Source: CAZSVP01 sp964637185
Lineage (GTDB): Bacteria; Patescibacteriota; Saccharimonadia; CAILAD01; BJGX01
Length of the DNA stretch: 64,000 nt
Direction: 5' to 3'
NCBI GenBank assembly: GCA_964637185.1
Contig: CAZWVB010000001.1
Location: 1-64,000 of the forward strand
Below, in pieces: positions 26,500 to 36,355 of this stretch; positions within the stretch are counted from its first letter, which is position 1, and each line of letters starts with the position of its first letter. Both the position numbers and the translations under genes were made by a program. The notes beneath the pieces are model-generated. The model worked only from the letters and a program-made list of their open reading frames with translations. It had not been told where the DNA came from and made no database searches.

Positions 26500-29438
26500 A
26501 GCCGGCCTCGGGCGAGCTGGTCGAGCTGGTTGGGGTGGGATGGTGCGAACGGCACGATGACGTTGCCGGCTTGGCTGGCGGCTCGGTCGAAGAGCAGTGC
26601 ACGGTTGGCTTCAGGTTGCCAGTCAGCGAACGGGTCGTTGGTGATGTGGACGACATCATCACGGCTAGCGCCACTGAAGCAGAAGCCTTGCAGCAAGCCG
26701 GTGAGGCTGTAGTCGGACTCGATGTGCTGCTCGTAGGACTTGTAGTTGCCCCACCAGCACGCCAGGTGGATACCGAAGGTGCTGCCGTCCCGGACGAGCG
26801 CTCGCAGTTCCTCTACCGGGGTGTCGGCTCCTATCGCGGCGGGGCGATCTAGCCCGGCGGCGCGGTGCATGGCGAAACCGAGCACGTAGGTGATCGGGCC
26901 GGAGGCGCCATCGAGCCGTTCTTGTAGGTCTTGGCGCAGCGCAGAGATTGACGCTGGCAACTCTCGAGCGCCGATGATGTCGACATCGTGACCCCAGGAA
27001 GTCAGGCAGGTGGCCAGCTGCGGCAACGCCGCCACTGGTCGCTGCTCGTCCATCAGCAGATCGAGTAGCAGGAAGCGTTGCTCATGGCTCCGGTCAGCGC
27101 CGAGGCAGAGGGCGGTGGCATGTAGTAGGCCGATGGCTTCGTGCCCGGCAACGTCACGGCGCTCGCCGGCGGCTGTGGTCTCGGGCTGGTCGTCTTGGCT
27201 GCCTCCGCCCGGGCCAATGATGGCGAGGTGACGGCCCGATTCCTGGCGGAAGCTGAAGCGCACTGCTTCGCGTCTGACCGCGACCGGCAAACCCATCAGA
27301 ACGGTGCCGGAAGTCGGCTTGCTGCGGAGCGCGGAGAAGCCCGGGTTGCTGAGCAACTCGGCCGGCTCCGAGCCGACGAAGACCAGCGGAGGTGGCTGCT
27401 TTGGGAAACGCTGGCAGAGTTCAGCGCGCAGCTTGGCCATGTCGGCCTTGTCGGCGAAGGCGACGGTGATGCGTTGATTGGAGTCGAGATCACCGAAGTT
27501 GCGGTTGAGAATGGCCTCGCCGCTGTAGCGCAGCCGAGCGGCTTCGGTGTTGCCGGTCTGCAGCACGACCTGGGAGCCGTTGGCGTTGATCTTGAGCGCG
27601 ATGCGGATTGGGAACTGGCCGAAGATCGAGTCTTGCTTGGTCACCAAAGATTGGATGCCATCAAGCGTCTGGGTCGCCAGCACCAGGTGGATGCCGTAGG
27701 CCCGGCCCTTTCGCGCCAGGGTGTCGAACATGGCGACGGCTTGGTCGGTGACGTTGTCGTCGCCTTCGAGCAGGGCCTGGAACTCGTCGATTACAACGAG
27801 CAGTCGGGGCATGCGGCTGGTTGGTTCGGCTTCGCGGAACTGGGCCAGGTTTTGGGCGCCCACGCGCTTGAAAGCGGTGGCGCGCCGGTTGAACTCGGCG
27901 TGGATGTGTTGCAGGACCGCGAGGCCAAAGGGTCGATCGCTCTCCACGCCGACCACCCGAGCATGGGCTAGGCCGTGGCCGTCGTCGCGTTCGGGGGCGA
28001 AGGCGTTGAACTCCAAGCCCTCCTTGAGATCGAGCAGGTACATCTCGACTTCATCGGGCCCGTAGCGGGCGGCGACGCCGTGGATCATGACGTGTAGCAG
28101 GTTCGACTTGCCAGAGCCGGCGGCACCAGCGATCAGGACGTTGTGGGTGTTGTCGATCTTGTCGCCCAGCGTGAAGCCAGCGTTGCGCACACCGGTGCGG
28201 CCAATGACCACTTCGATTCGTTCAGCGGCCGACTCCGTGGTGTCGCCGTTTGCGTTCGGCAGCAGGCTGCGGAACGCGATGGCGGGCGCGGCCGCCACCT
28301 TGGCCGCAGCTGCGACTCTTTCACAGACGGCGGCTACCAACTCGGCCGGCGCGGGCGGATCGAGCGTGGTGTCGAGGTTTGGTGCCAGCGGTGAGCGCCA
28401 ACCGGGCTTGCGAGCGGGAACGACCGTGGCGAACTCATACAGCTTCTCGGGATCGCGATCGCGCGGGTCGCTGACCGAACTGTTGTGGTGGACGATCAGG
28501 CTGACACCGCGGGTCGGGCCGCGCTCGGCAAGCCGCACGATGGTGTCGAAGCTGCGTTCGTCTATCCCAGCCGGGAAGTCCATCATGACCAGTAGCCGGT
28601 ACGGTTCGATGCTTTGGCCGGCGGCGCGTTGTAGATCGCCGAGGGTGTTGTGCTCGCCGCTGAGCAGCTCGGCCAGTTGCGAAACGGTTCGTACCAGCTC
28701 GGTGCTGGTCTCGTAGATCTCGGTGTCCTGGGTTAGCGCCGGGGTCACCAGCAGAGGCGCTTCGCGCAGTCCGCTCACAAACGGTGCCAGGGTGCCACGC
28801 AAGCGAGGGTCGTACCACTGGATCTGCAGATCCCCCGGCGTGGTGGCCGCGAGCAGGCGCACAATGATCGAGGCGATCAGCTCCTGGGCGGCGGCCACGG
28901 AGTTGTCGTCGGACCTGACGACGAGATTGCCGCTGTTGAGAAACGGCACCAGCAGCGGCAGCTTGACTGCCTCGTTGATGCCGTTGCCGACCGGCAGACA
29001 GAGCTGACCGATGCGCACTCCGGCCGGTGAGCTCAGCGCCGGTGCGGTTTGCAACCAGCTCTGATCCTGCCATTCAGCGGCAGCTGGTCCCGCGGCAATC
29101 TGCGAGGCAGCGTTCATGGCGCGGGAACGTTGCTCAATAACTTGTTGAGCGACCCGGTTGCCGACGGTGGCCCGGGCCTTGTCGGCAGCTTGCTTGGCGC
29201 GTTGCGCTTCCTCGGCGGCCAGGCGTTTGGCTTCACCTTCCCTGTTGGTGGTTACGCCGAGCAGTCCGGCCGCATCCCCACACAGGTTCTTGGCCAAGCT
29301 CTCAAGCTGGGCTACAAGCTCGGCTTCTTGCTTGGTGTCCCGATCGGCTGCCGGGGAAGGCGCGGCTGAGGGGGCGCGGCTACCGCGCCCGGCTCGTTCG
29401 ACTTGGCGACCGCCGTTAGTCGAGCTGGGCGGGCTCAT
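26496..29438 (-). CDS. EccC/FtsK-like multidomain secretion ATPase
   Basis: 980 aa from the ATG at 29438, 23 bases inside grpE (the frame stays open upstream only as a shadow of grpE). Three tandem FtsK/SpoIIIE-like domains are visible, as in EccC/EssC of type VII secretion. The first (about 150-370) lacks a P-loop. The middle one has an intact Walker A AGAAGSGKSN (about 434-445) and Walker B LLVVIDEFQ (about 547). The third has a degenerate P-loop IIGPGGGSQDD (about 739). No N-terminal membrane helices are seen, unlike typical EccC; membrane attachment may come from the adjacent coiled-coil/TM protein. DNA-pumping FtsK is the alternative, but the neighbours argue for protein export. Confidence 0.82.
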   Translation of the reverse strand: MSPPSSTNGGRQVERAGRGSRAPSAAPSPAADRDTKQEAELVAQLESLAKNLCGDAAGLLGVTTNREGEAKRLAAEEAQRAKQAADKARATVGNRVAQQVIEQRSRAMNAASQIAAGPAAAEWQDQSWLQTAPALSSPAGVRIGQLCLPVGNGINEAVKLPLLVPFLNSGNLVVRSDDNSVAAAQELIASIIVRLLAATTPGDLQIQWYDPRLRGTLAPFVSGLREAPLLVTPALTQDTEIYETSTELVRTVSQLAELLSGEHNTLGDLQRAAGQSIEPYRLLVMMDFPAGIDERSFDTIVRLAERGPTRGVSLIVHHNSSVSDPRDRDPEKLYEFATVVPARKPGWRSPLAPNLDTTLDPPAPAELVAAVCERVAAAAKVAAAPAIAFRSLLPNANGDTTESAAERIEVVIGRTGVRNAGFTLGDKIDNTHNVLIAGAAGSGKSNLLHVMIHGVAARYGPDEVEMYLLDLKEGLEFNAFAPERDDGHGLAHARVVGVESDRPFGLAVLQHIHAEFNRRATAFKRVGAQNLAQFREAEPTSRMPRLLVVIDEFQALLEGDDNVTDQAVAMFDTLARKGRAYGIHLVLATQTLDGIQSLVTKQDSIFGQFPIRIALKINANGSQVVLQTGNTEAARLRYSGEAILNRNFGDLDSNQRITVAFADKADMAKLRAELCQRFPKQPPPLVFVGSEPAELLSNPGFSALRSKPTSGTVLMGLPVAVRREAVRFSFRQESGRHLAIIGPGGGSQDDQPETTAAGERRDVAGHEAIGLLHATALCLGADRSHEQRFLLLDLLMDEQRPVAALPQLATCLTSWGHDVDIIGARELPASISALRQDLQERLDGASGPITYVLGFAMHRAAGLDRPAAIGADTPVEELRALVRDGSTFGIHLACWWGNYKSYEQHIESDYSLTGLLQGFCFSGASRDDVVHITNDPFADWQPEANRALLFDRAASQAGNVIVPFAPSHPNQLDQLARGRL

Positions 29439-29961
29439 CGGCAGCCTCGATCGGGCCGGCTTGAGCCAGCACGACGTGCGCGGGACGGACCACCCGATCG
29501 CCGTGGCGGTAACCACGGCGCACCACTTCAAGTACCAGGCTGTGCCAACCTTCGTCGTCAACCAGCTGGGTCTCGATGATCTCACAGACGCCCGGGTCGA
29601 ACGGGCTGCCAACCTCAAGCGTGATCGGCTCCACACCTTGTCGGCGCAGCAACTCCAGCAACTCCTCGGCGGCATGGTCAACGAAGTCACCGTCAGGGCC
29701 CTGGTAACGCTCGAAGCGATCAAGCACCAGCATCAGATCGCGCATCAGAGGCATCGCTGCCATGCCATCGGCAGCTTTGCGGGCGGTTTCTAGTTCGGCA
29801 TACAGCTTGTCGTACATCTCCTGCTTCTGGCGGTCTTGCAATAGCCGGCGGTTGAACAGGTCATGCAGAGTCTGCATCTTCTCCAATAGCTCAGCCGCGG
29901 ACGGCTGGACGGTATCGGCAGCGCTCGGGGCATCGGTGGCTTCGACTGGCGCGTCGCTCAT
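29416..29961 (-). CDS. grpE: GrpE-like nucleotide exchange factor
   Basis: 181 aa. An acidic N-terminus, a helical stalk (about 20-75), and the C-terminal beta domain of GrpE with FDPGVCEII and the signature VVRRGYRHGDRVVRPAHVV. GrpE releases ADP from DnaK. This copy lies in a mobile element between a J-like gene and the secretion ATPase (overlaps on both sides), so it probably serves the DnaK at 31178-32719 rather than general proteostasis. Confidence 0.88.
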   Translation of the reverse strand: MSDAPVEATDAPSAADTVQPSAAELLEKMQTLHDLFNRRLLQDRQKQEMYDKLYAELETARKAADGMAAMPLMRDLMLVLDRFERYQGPDGDFVDHAAEELLELLRRQGVEPITLEVGSPFDPGVCEIIETQLVDDEGWHSLVLEVVRRGYRHGDRVVRPAHVVLAQAGPIEAADEPAQLD

Positions 29962-31175
29962 CGCCGCACCTGCATCGACTTGCTCTCGGCGTCCATGATC
30001 CTCCAGCCGGGCACCCGGCAGGTCTTGTAGAAGATGAAGTACAACAAGCCGATCGCCGCAGCGGCGATCAGGAAGCCGCCACCTTTACTGCCGGCGTCAC
30101 GGGCCGCGAACAACATGCCACCACCGATGATGATGGCGGCGGGCATCAGGCACCACAGGAAGCAGCCGAGGCTAGCCATCTTCAGGCCGCGCCCCATGCC
30201 ATCGGGATGGTTCTTGCCACCAAACCACATGGTCCAGAACGACTCACGCAGCCACGACGGTCGACGCCACTTCACGGCTAGGGCGTCGTTGGCCAGCTTG
30301 AGGTTCTGGTCGATCAGCTGCTGGGTGTCGACATCGTCGTATGTCAGGCCCTTCGCTCGTTCGAGCAGGCTGACGGCGTTGCGGGCCTGCTGCTCGGTGG
30401 TGACGATGCGAGTGCCATCGTTGAGCAAGGTCAGGCTCTGGACGACCGAGTCGTTGAGGGCGTTGGCCAAGTAATAGTTGACGACCTCGTTGGTCGGATC
30501 CTCGGCGTAGACCCGCTCGATCACAGGCAACGCCAAGTCGGGCCGGTCGTTCTGCAGATGCACGCCGGCCACCGCCAAACGGAAGACCGGCACCTGCGGC
30601 GCGATCGAGGCGGCGCGCTCGTAACTACTGAGCGCCTGGTTCCACTGTCCCATCTCCTCGTAGACAGTGCCAAGATCGAAGTGGTAGCTCGGCTCGTTGC
30701 CATTGAGCCGAATGGCCTCGCCATACTCGAAGATGGCAGCTTGGTGCTCACCGGTCAGCAGGCTGGTCTCGGCCCGGAACGCCCAGGCCTCGTGGTTGGA
30801 GCCGTCATGGGTGGTGGCTTCGCGAGCGGCGTAGGCGGCCGAGTGCGCGTCGCCACGAGCCAAGAAGTCCCGGGCTCGATCCAGCCAGTTGCCGGAGCCG
30901 TCCGAGGAGGGCCCAGCCGTCGGTGCCGGCGGACGGTAGTTGGCCAGCTGCTGGTCGTAGCTGGAGCGGCTTGAGGCGTTGAGCAGGACGCGGTTCGCCT
31001 CGTCGAGATGACGCATCTTCTCCTCAGCTTGGGCACGACGCGTTGGGTCCGGCGCGTTCTGGCGCTTCTGCCAGGTCTTGCGCTGCCGCTTGATCGCCTC
31101 GCGGATCTGCTCAGCGTTCGCGGTCGGCGGCACCTGCAGCAGCTCGTAGAAGTTGACGAAGGTGTCGGTCGCCAT
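29958..31175 (-). CDS. J-like/TPR membrane protein lacking HPD (copy 1)
   Basis: 405 aa. The same architecture as 22845-24041: J-like domain (NFYELLQVPPTANAEQIREA ... SRSSYDQQL) in which HPD is replaced by WQKRQNAPD; TPR repeats (about 95-235); two membrane helices (about 325-390); and a tail PGWRIMDAE ... QVRR. It lies between dnaK and grpE, the normal place of a J-protein partner, which makes the missing HPD notable. The TPRs may bind substrates or the ATPase. Confidence 0.82.
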   Translation of the reverse strand: MATDTFVNFYELLQVPPTANAEQIREAIKRQRKTWQKRQNAPDPTRRAQAEEKMRHLDEANRVLLNASSRSSYDQQLANYRPPAPTAGPSSDGSGNWLDRARDFLARGDAHSAAYAAREATTHDGSNHEAWAFRAETSLLTGEHQAAIFEYGEAIRLNGNEPSYHFDLGTVYEEMGQWNQALSSYERAASIAPQVPVFRLAVAGVHLQNDRPDLALPVIERVYAEDPTNEVVNYYLANALNDSVVQSLTLLNDGTRIVTTEQQARNAVSLLERAKGLTYDDVDTQQLIDQNLKLANDALAVKWRRPSWLRESFWTMWFGGKNHPDGMGRGLKMASLGCFLWCLMPAAIIIGGGMLFAARDAGSKGGGFLIAAAAIGLLYFIFYKTCRVPGWRIMDAESKSMQVRR

Positions 31176-31177
31176 AG

Positions 31178-32719
<1,542 letters not shown>

Positions 32720-32910
32720 GACGATGTCCCTCCGGTGATAGGCGCGTGCGGATCAGATGCTCCGACGCAGGTCAGCGAGGACAGGCACCGCCGGGATGAA
32801 AGCCTCCGTCCGCCGCCACGCGTCCCCTGTGACTGGAGACACCCTATGCAAGCACGCGCGCGCGACGAAAGGGCAACTGGCGCGCGCCTTCGTTTGGAAC
32901 CTCGTTCGGG

Positions 32911-33678
32911 TTAGAGGCCTCGCAGAGTGCGCACGAACCAGCGCACCTCCTGCCATTCCGGCAGCCTGGGCGGATGGCGGGTTCCGGTGAAGCGGCGGAA
33001 GTCCGGCGCTGGCAGGCCAGCCAGTTCGTGGGCGACCTGGCGGAGCCGGGCGATGGTGCGGCGCGACACCGGCAGCTCGGACTGGCGGCGACTATCCAGC
33101 CAGAGCTCGTCGGGATAGTCCTCGACCGTGGCGAGGAAAGCAGCGAGGTCGCCGTCCCAGCTCAGGCCCAGCTCTTCCCGCAGCGCCCATTGGGTCGGCA
33201 GGCGGCAGCCTTCACTCGGTTCACACACTGCTTGGGCGAGAGCGCTTCCAGTCGCGAAACGATGCAGGGGCCCGTAATAGAAGTCGGCACCAGCTTCGGC
33301 CAGACGCAGCGCCAGATAGCGACTGGCCAGCGTCCGGCAGGTCGCCACGATCATAAGTTCGTCTGGTGCCTTCTGAGCGCGCAGTCTCGCCACCGCCGAC
33401 ACGCCACAGAAGCGGTCGCGTTCGAGCGCGCACGCGCTGACCTCGACTAGCGCCGTAATCGGTCCGTCCGACTTAGCCAGGCCAACAGCCAGTGCATCCT
33501 CAGGCGCGCAACAGGCCGCGACCGTCAGCCCAGGGTGATGGCGGCAGAAGTCGGTGACACCGGCCCGGTAAATCTCATCGGCGTCGACCACCAAGACCGA
33601 TCGAGGTTCCGCTCCCGCGCGGTGGTTTCTCACCGCACCAGTCTCGCGCCGCCAGACCTCGCGTTCGATGGACGGCAC
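32911..33678 (-). CDS. Pseudo-receiver domain protein
   Basis: 255 aa. Residues about 25-150 resemble a response-regulator receiver (RSVLVVDADEIYRAGVTDFC, MIVATCRT), but the phosphorylatable Asp position reads ALVEV, so phosphorylation is doubtful. The C-terminal half is helical and may bind DNA or a partner (LPVSRRTIARLRQVAHELAG); I recognise no standard HTH. It sits between the toxin 1 cassette and dnaK, a place for an operon regulator. The start is uncertain: internal starts are possible. Confidence 0.5.
   Translation of the reverse strand: MPSIEREVWRRETGAVRNHRAGAEPRSVLVVDADEIYRAGVTDFCRHHPGLTVAACCAPEDALAVGLAKSDGPITALVEVSACALERDRFCGVSAVARLRAQKAPDELMIVATCRTLASRYLALRLAEAGADFYYGPLHRFATGSALAQAVCEPSEGCRLPTQWALREELGLSWDGDLAAFLATVEDYPDELWLDSRRQSELPVSRRTIARLRQVAHELAGLPAPDFRRFTGTRHPPRLPEWQEVRWFVRTLRGL
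33635..33649. repeat. 15-bp direct repeat, copy 1
   Basis: GCACCAGTCTCGCGC, repeated exactly at 34832-34846. The two copies bracket the toxin 1/immunity cassette. Confidence 0.6.
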
Positions 33679-33687
33679 CGCTGTGGC

Positions 33688-33966
33688 TTACGACTGTTCG
33701 AACAGCGACTCGTCCGTTCGGCGACCAGCAGCAAACTCCCGCTCGTGGACGTCGGGGGAAACGCTGGAGTTTGCAAAGAGGACAGATCCATCACTTGCAA
33801 CGAGTACTGCGCCGCCTCCGCGTCGGTCCTGCCACACGTAGGTCGCGTCTCCCTCGATCTCGCGCGAGTTCGTTGTTGCTTCTTCACGAGATAGCTGCAA
33901 CAGTCCAGCGGCCTTCTGGATGCGCTGATCTCGATTCATATGGTCGGAAGGACTAGTGTTAGACAT
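33688..33966 (-). CDS. Imm35 (YrhB-like) immunity protein
   Basis: 92 aa; the ATG at 33966 lies within the last codons of the toxin gene (8-base overlap). The sequence GGGAVLVASDGSVLFANSSV followed by HEREFAAGRRT matches the Imm35/YrhB pattern (hydrophobic strand, DGS, then FxxGRRT). Tight coupling with toxin 1 supports cognate immunity. Confidence 0.72.
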   Translation of the reverse strand: MSNTSPSDHMNRDQRIQKAAGLLQLSREEATTNSREIEGDATYVWQDRRGGGAVLVASDGSVLFANSSVSPDVHEREFAAGRRTDESLFEQS

Positions 33967-34714
33967 TTGCATCCCAGTATACAACAGGATGTTCGGTTGA
34001 GCCATACTCTGGCGGCCAGTCCAACACTTCCCCTGATTGACCATCAATAGCGAAAATGGATGACCCATCATAATAGGCATTGAACCAATGGCCGGGCGCA
34101 TCATTTCGATCAATTCCAACCACACAATGACTTCCGGGCCCGGCCTCTATCAGCGCGCTCTGGATCTTCTCAGGGGTCGTGGCCTTCTGCTGACGCCCGG
34201 TGGCGTCCGCCATGCCCGCCACGGAAAGCGTCCCGATCCCTGCCGATGCCGACTCGTCACGCCCTGACAGGCGTTGGTACACCGCCAGCGCGCACTGGCC
34301 GCAGTTCTTCGATCTTGGATCGAATGGATCGGAGCTACCTCCAGCGTTGATCTCACCAAGCCACCCCTTGATGGCCCCGATTGTCTGGGCCCGGTGTCCT
34401 CCTGCGGAAGGCTCGGTCGTTGAGGTGGGCCCGCTCCCACTACCTCCGCCACCTACGATCCGTCCGACGAACTGCTTGGCTGCTTGTTGAGCGAGCTGGA
34501 GGGCTTGTGCGGCTTGTTCGCAGCGTTGGGCGGCGGTGTCGAGCTGTTGGTTGACTTGTTTGGGACGGGGATCAGCTGAGCCTGCCAAGACGGCGTTGGC
34601 TTGTGCCGCGGTCTGGCGGTTGCGTACGGCTTGAGCGGTGAGTTGCTGCACGACCGTCCCGATCTCTCCGGCGACGGCATCGACGTTGGCGGCGATGTCT
34701 TGGAGCTCGGACAT
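33959..34714 (-). CDS. Polymorphic toxin 1 with papain-fold (Tox-PL) domain
   Basis: 251 aa. Residues 1-86 are the WXG100-like delivery module shared with toxin 2, followed by a Gly/Ser/Thr linker. The C-terminal domain carries a papain-like triad pattern: Cys in RSKNCGQCALAVYQRLSG, His in APGHWFNAYYDG, and Asp in FAIDGQSGEV. This fits papain fold toxin 1 (Tox-PL, PF15644), a family proposed to act as a deamidase or protease on host proteins. The Imm35-like gene overlaps its stop. The first gene of this operon end is the chimeric ORF at 34723-34923. Confidence 0.78.
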   Translation of the reverse strand: MSELQDIAANVDAVAGEIGTVVQQLTAQAVRNRQTAAQANAVLAGSADPRPKQVNQQLDTAAQRCEQAAQALQLAQQAAKQFVGRIVGGGGSGSGPTSTTEPSAGGHRAQTIGAIKGWLGEINAGGSSDPFDPRSKNCGQCALAVYQRLSGRDESASAGIGTLSVAGMADATGRQQKATTPEKIQSALIEAGPGSHCVVGIDRNDAPGHWFNAYYDGSSIFAIDGQSGEVLDWPPEYGSTEHPVVYWDANV

Positions 34715-34776
34715 CGCCTCGCTCAGCCTCCGCCGCAGTTGCGGCTGACAAAGAGCTTGCCCGCGGACTCGGCAGC
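34457..34776 (-). repeat. 320-bp direct repeat, copy B
   Basis: The partner of 24956-25275, same orientation and same length without gaps. The similarity stops abruptly inside the upstream small gene on one side and at the toxin linker on the other. Confidence 0.85.
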
Positions 34777-34923
34777 GTCGTTGACCACCCGGACCGCGCT
34801 ATCCGCTCCTCCCGCGAGCCTGGTCTCCACTGCACCAGTCTCGCGCGACGGACTCCGGGCGCCGCGTCCATCGTCTGCCAGTCGCACCACGCTCTGCCCG
34901 GCTCTTCCCAAATAGACGCCCAT
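34723..34923 (-). pseudogene. Chimeric remnant of a WXG-like gene
   Basis: 66 aa. The last 17 residues (AAESAGKLFVSRNCGGG) are identical to the end of the WXG-like protein at 25222-25494, while the first about 49 residues are unrelated to it. This looks like a fusion made when the 320-bp toxin module was copied here. It has a plausible start (ATG at 34923) and a TATTAT box nearby, so a product is possible. Confidence 0.5.
34832..34846. repeat. 15-bp direct repeat, copy 2
   Basis: GCACCAGTCTCGCGC, identical to 33635-33649, inside the unique part of the chimeric ORF. Confidence 0.6.
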
Positions 34924-34927
34924 TTCC

Positions 34928-34934
34928 TATAATA
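34928..34934. promoter_or_regulatory. Divergent -10 boxes TATAAT / TATTAT
   Basis: The 7 bases TATAATA read TATAAT on the plus strand and TATTAT on the minus strand, between the divergent 34723-34923 and 35061-36272 genes. It is an AT-rich island in the GC-rich element. Confidence 0.45.
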
Positions 34935-35060
34935 GAGGGGTAACGAGACACCGCTATATCAACCGTTGAGAGCCTTCACCAGCCGGAATCTGCTTCTCAA
35001 CTCGCCACCCGCTTCGCCACCGAAGCCAACAAATCCGAGGATGCGCGAGAGCATTCGCTA

Positions 35061-36272
35061 TTGAATGAGGCTGGCCGCCGGGTCCAGCATAAGAACCTTG
35101 ACGGTGCGCAACGGCTGCTCGAAGCCGACGAGCAGTGGACACCAACCAGGCGGACTCTGGCAGTCGAAGCTCACCGTCTGCTCCAGGCTGAAGAAGGCCG
35201 CAAGCCGCTTGGGATCAACCAGGCTCTCGATGTGCTGACCTTCCAAGCCGACGACCTCGTCAAGCACGAGCGTCAACTCGGCGACGACACCGGTTTTCTG
35301 AAGAGTGCCCTGCAAGGCCGTGAGCTGATCACCCGAGCCCGCGAAGGCAGCGACAGCAGCTCTCTCCAGCCAGTACTGGCCTACGTCGAAGGCGTGCTGG
35401 CCACCAAGTCCCGCAACCTGGCCACGAGCGGAGGCGACATCGAGGATGTCAACCAGACCCGCGACGTGCGCAACGCCCTGGTTGGCGAGATCGAACGCCT
35501 GCATACCCGCGAAGCCCGCACTGAGCGAGCCGGCCGGACGATGGCACAGCATCAAGCCGAGACGGGCCAACAACTACGGGCGCTGTGGCGGCAGGCGGCG
35601 ATGCCCGCCAACGGTGAAGCCTTGCAGAGAATCGCTCAGCTGCCGGCGAACGAGCTGCGCCACCTACGCGGCGAACTGGATCGCATCCGGACAGACGCTC
35701 GTGAGCGACGACTTGACCGCGGCCAGCTGGCCCACGAACTAGAGAGTGCCCTCTCGCAGTCCTACGACGCCGAGAGCGTGCACCAACGCAACCGCGCGGC
35801 TGCCGAAGAGCGGGCGGAACGAGCGCGCGAGGTCATCGACCGGCACACCACCGCGCAGACCGAGCAGCAGCCTGAAACCGAAGAGAGTGCCCGCGACGCT
35901 TTCCGCAAGCGCGCGATGCTGTGGAACCAGATGGAACAGCGCTTCGGCGCGAACCTGTCTCAACCCGAGTTCGACCGTACCTTCGACGCAGCGGCCATGA
36001 AGCAGCTGCAAGAGCTGGCTGCCCGCTCGATCGACTACCTGACGCGCGACCTACGTCTGCTGGAGCAATCCCGCGGTGAGCGCACCGGCTACCTCGACCG
36101 CGTCAGTGTGATCCTCGGCGGCAGCGAGGTCCTGCGCCACCTCGTCTCCCGCACCGAAGGCAAGCCAGTCGAACGGCAGCAGTACGAGTCGATGCCCTAC
36201 TCCAGCTTCGCGCCGAAGTACCTCGGCATCGACGTGCCGCCCGACTATGGCCGCTACTTCGTGCAGGGCTGA
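35061..36272 (+). CDS. Large coiled-coil protein, start uncertain
   Basis: 403 aa from a TTG at 35061. Soluble, highly charged and mostly helical (long coiled coils about 90-320); not recognised. The frame stays open and coding-like back to 34944 (PESASQLATRFATEANKSED), but contains no ATG, GTG or TTG in that part, so the true 5' end may be a rare codon, or was lost when the toxin module was copied next to it. It heads a plus-strand group with the J-like/PH-like and SPOR proteins. Confidence 0.6.
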   Translation: MNEAGRRVQHKNLDGAQRLLEADEQWTPTRRTLAVEAHRLLQAEEGRKPLGINQALDVLTFQADDLVKHERQLGDDTGFLKSALQGRELITRAREGSDSSSLQPVLAYVEGVLATKSRNLATSGGDIEDVNQTRDVRNALVGEIERLHTREARTERAGRTMAQHQAETGQQLRALWRQAAMPANGEALQRIAQLPANELRHLRGELDRIRTDARERRLDRGQLAHELESALSQSYDAESVHQRNRAAAEERAERAREVIDRHTTAQTEQQPETEESARDAFRKRAMLWNQMEQRFGANLSQPEFDRTFDAAAMKQLQELAARSIDYLTRDLRLLEQSRGERTGYLDRVSVILGGSEVLRHLVSRTEGKPVERQQYESMPYSSFAPKYLGIDVPPDYGRYFVQG

Positions 36273-36355
36273 CACTCTGAGCCAGCCCTGACGCGTATGC
36301 GTCGTTCGGTTTAGGATCGGGCTGCTTACTGGCGGATCCGACCCGGGTGATAGTC

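Noticed and set aside
29438..29723. Longer N-terminus for the secretion ATPase
   Set aside because: The extra residues are an out-of-frame reading of grpE; the ATG at 29438 gives a natural short overlap.
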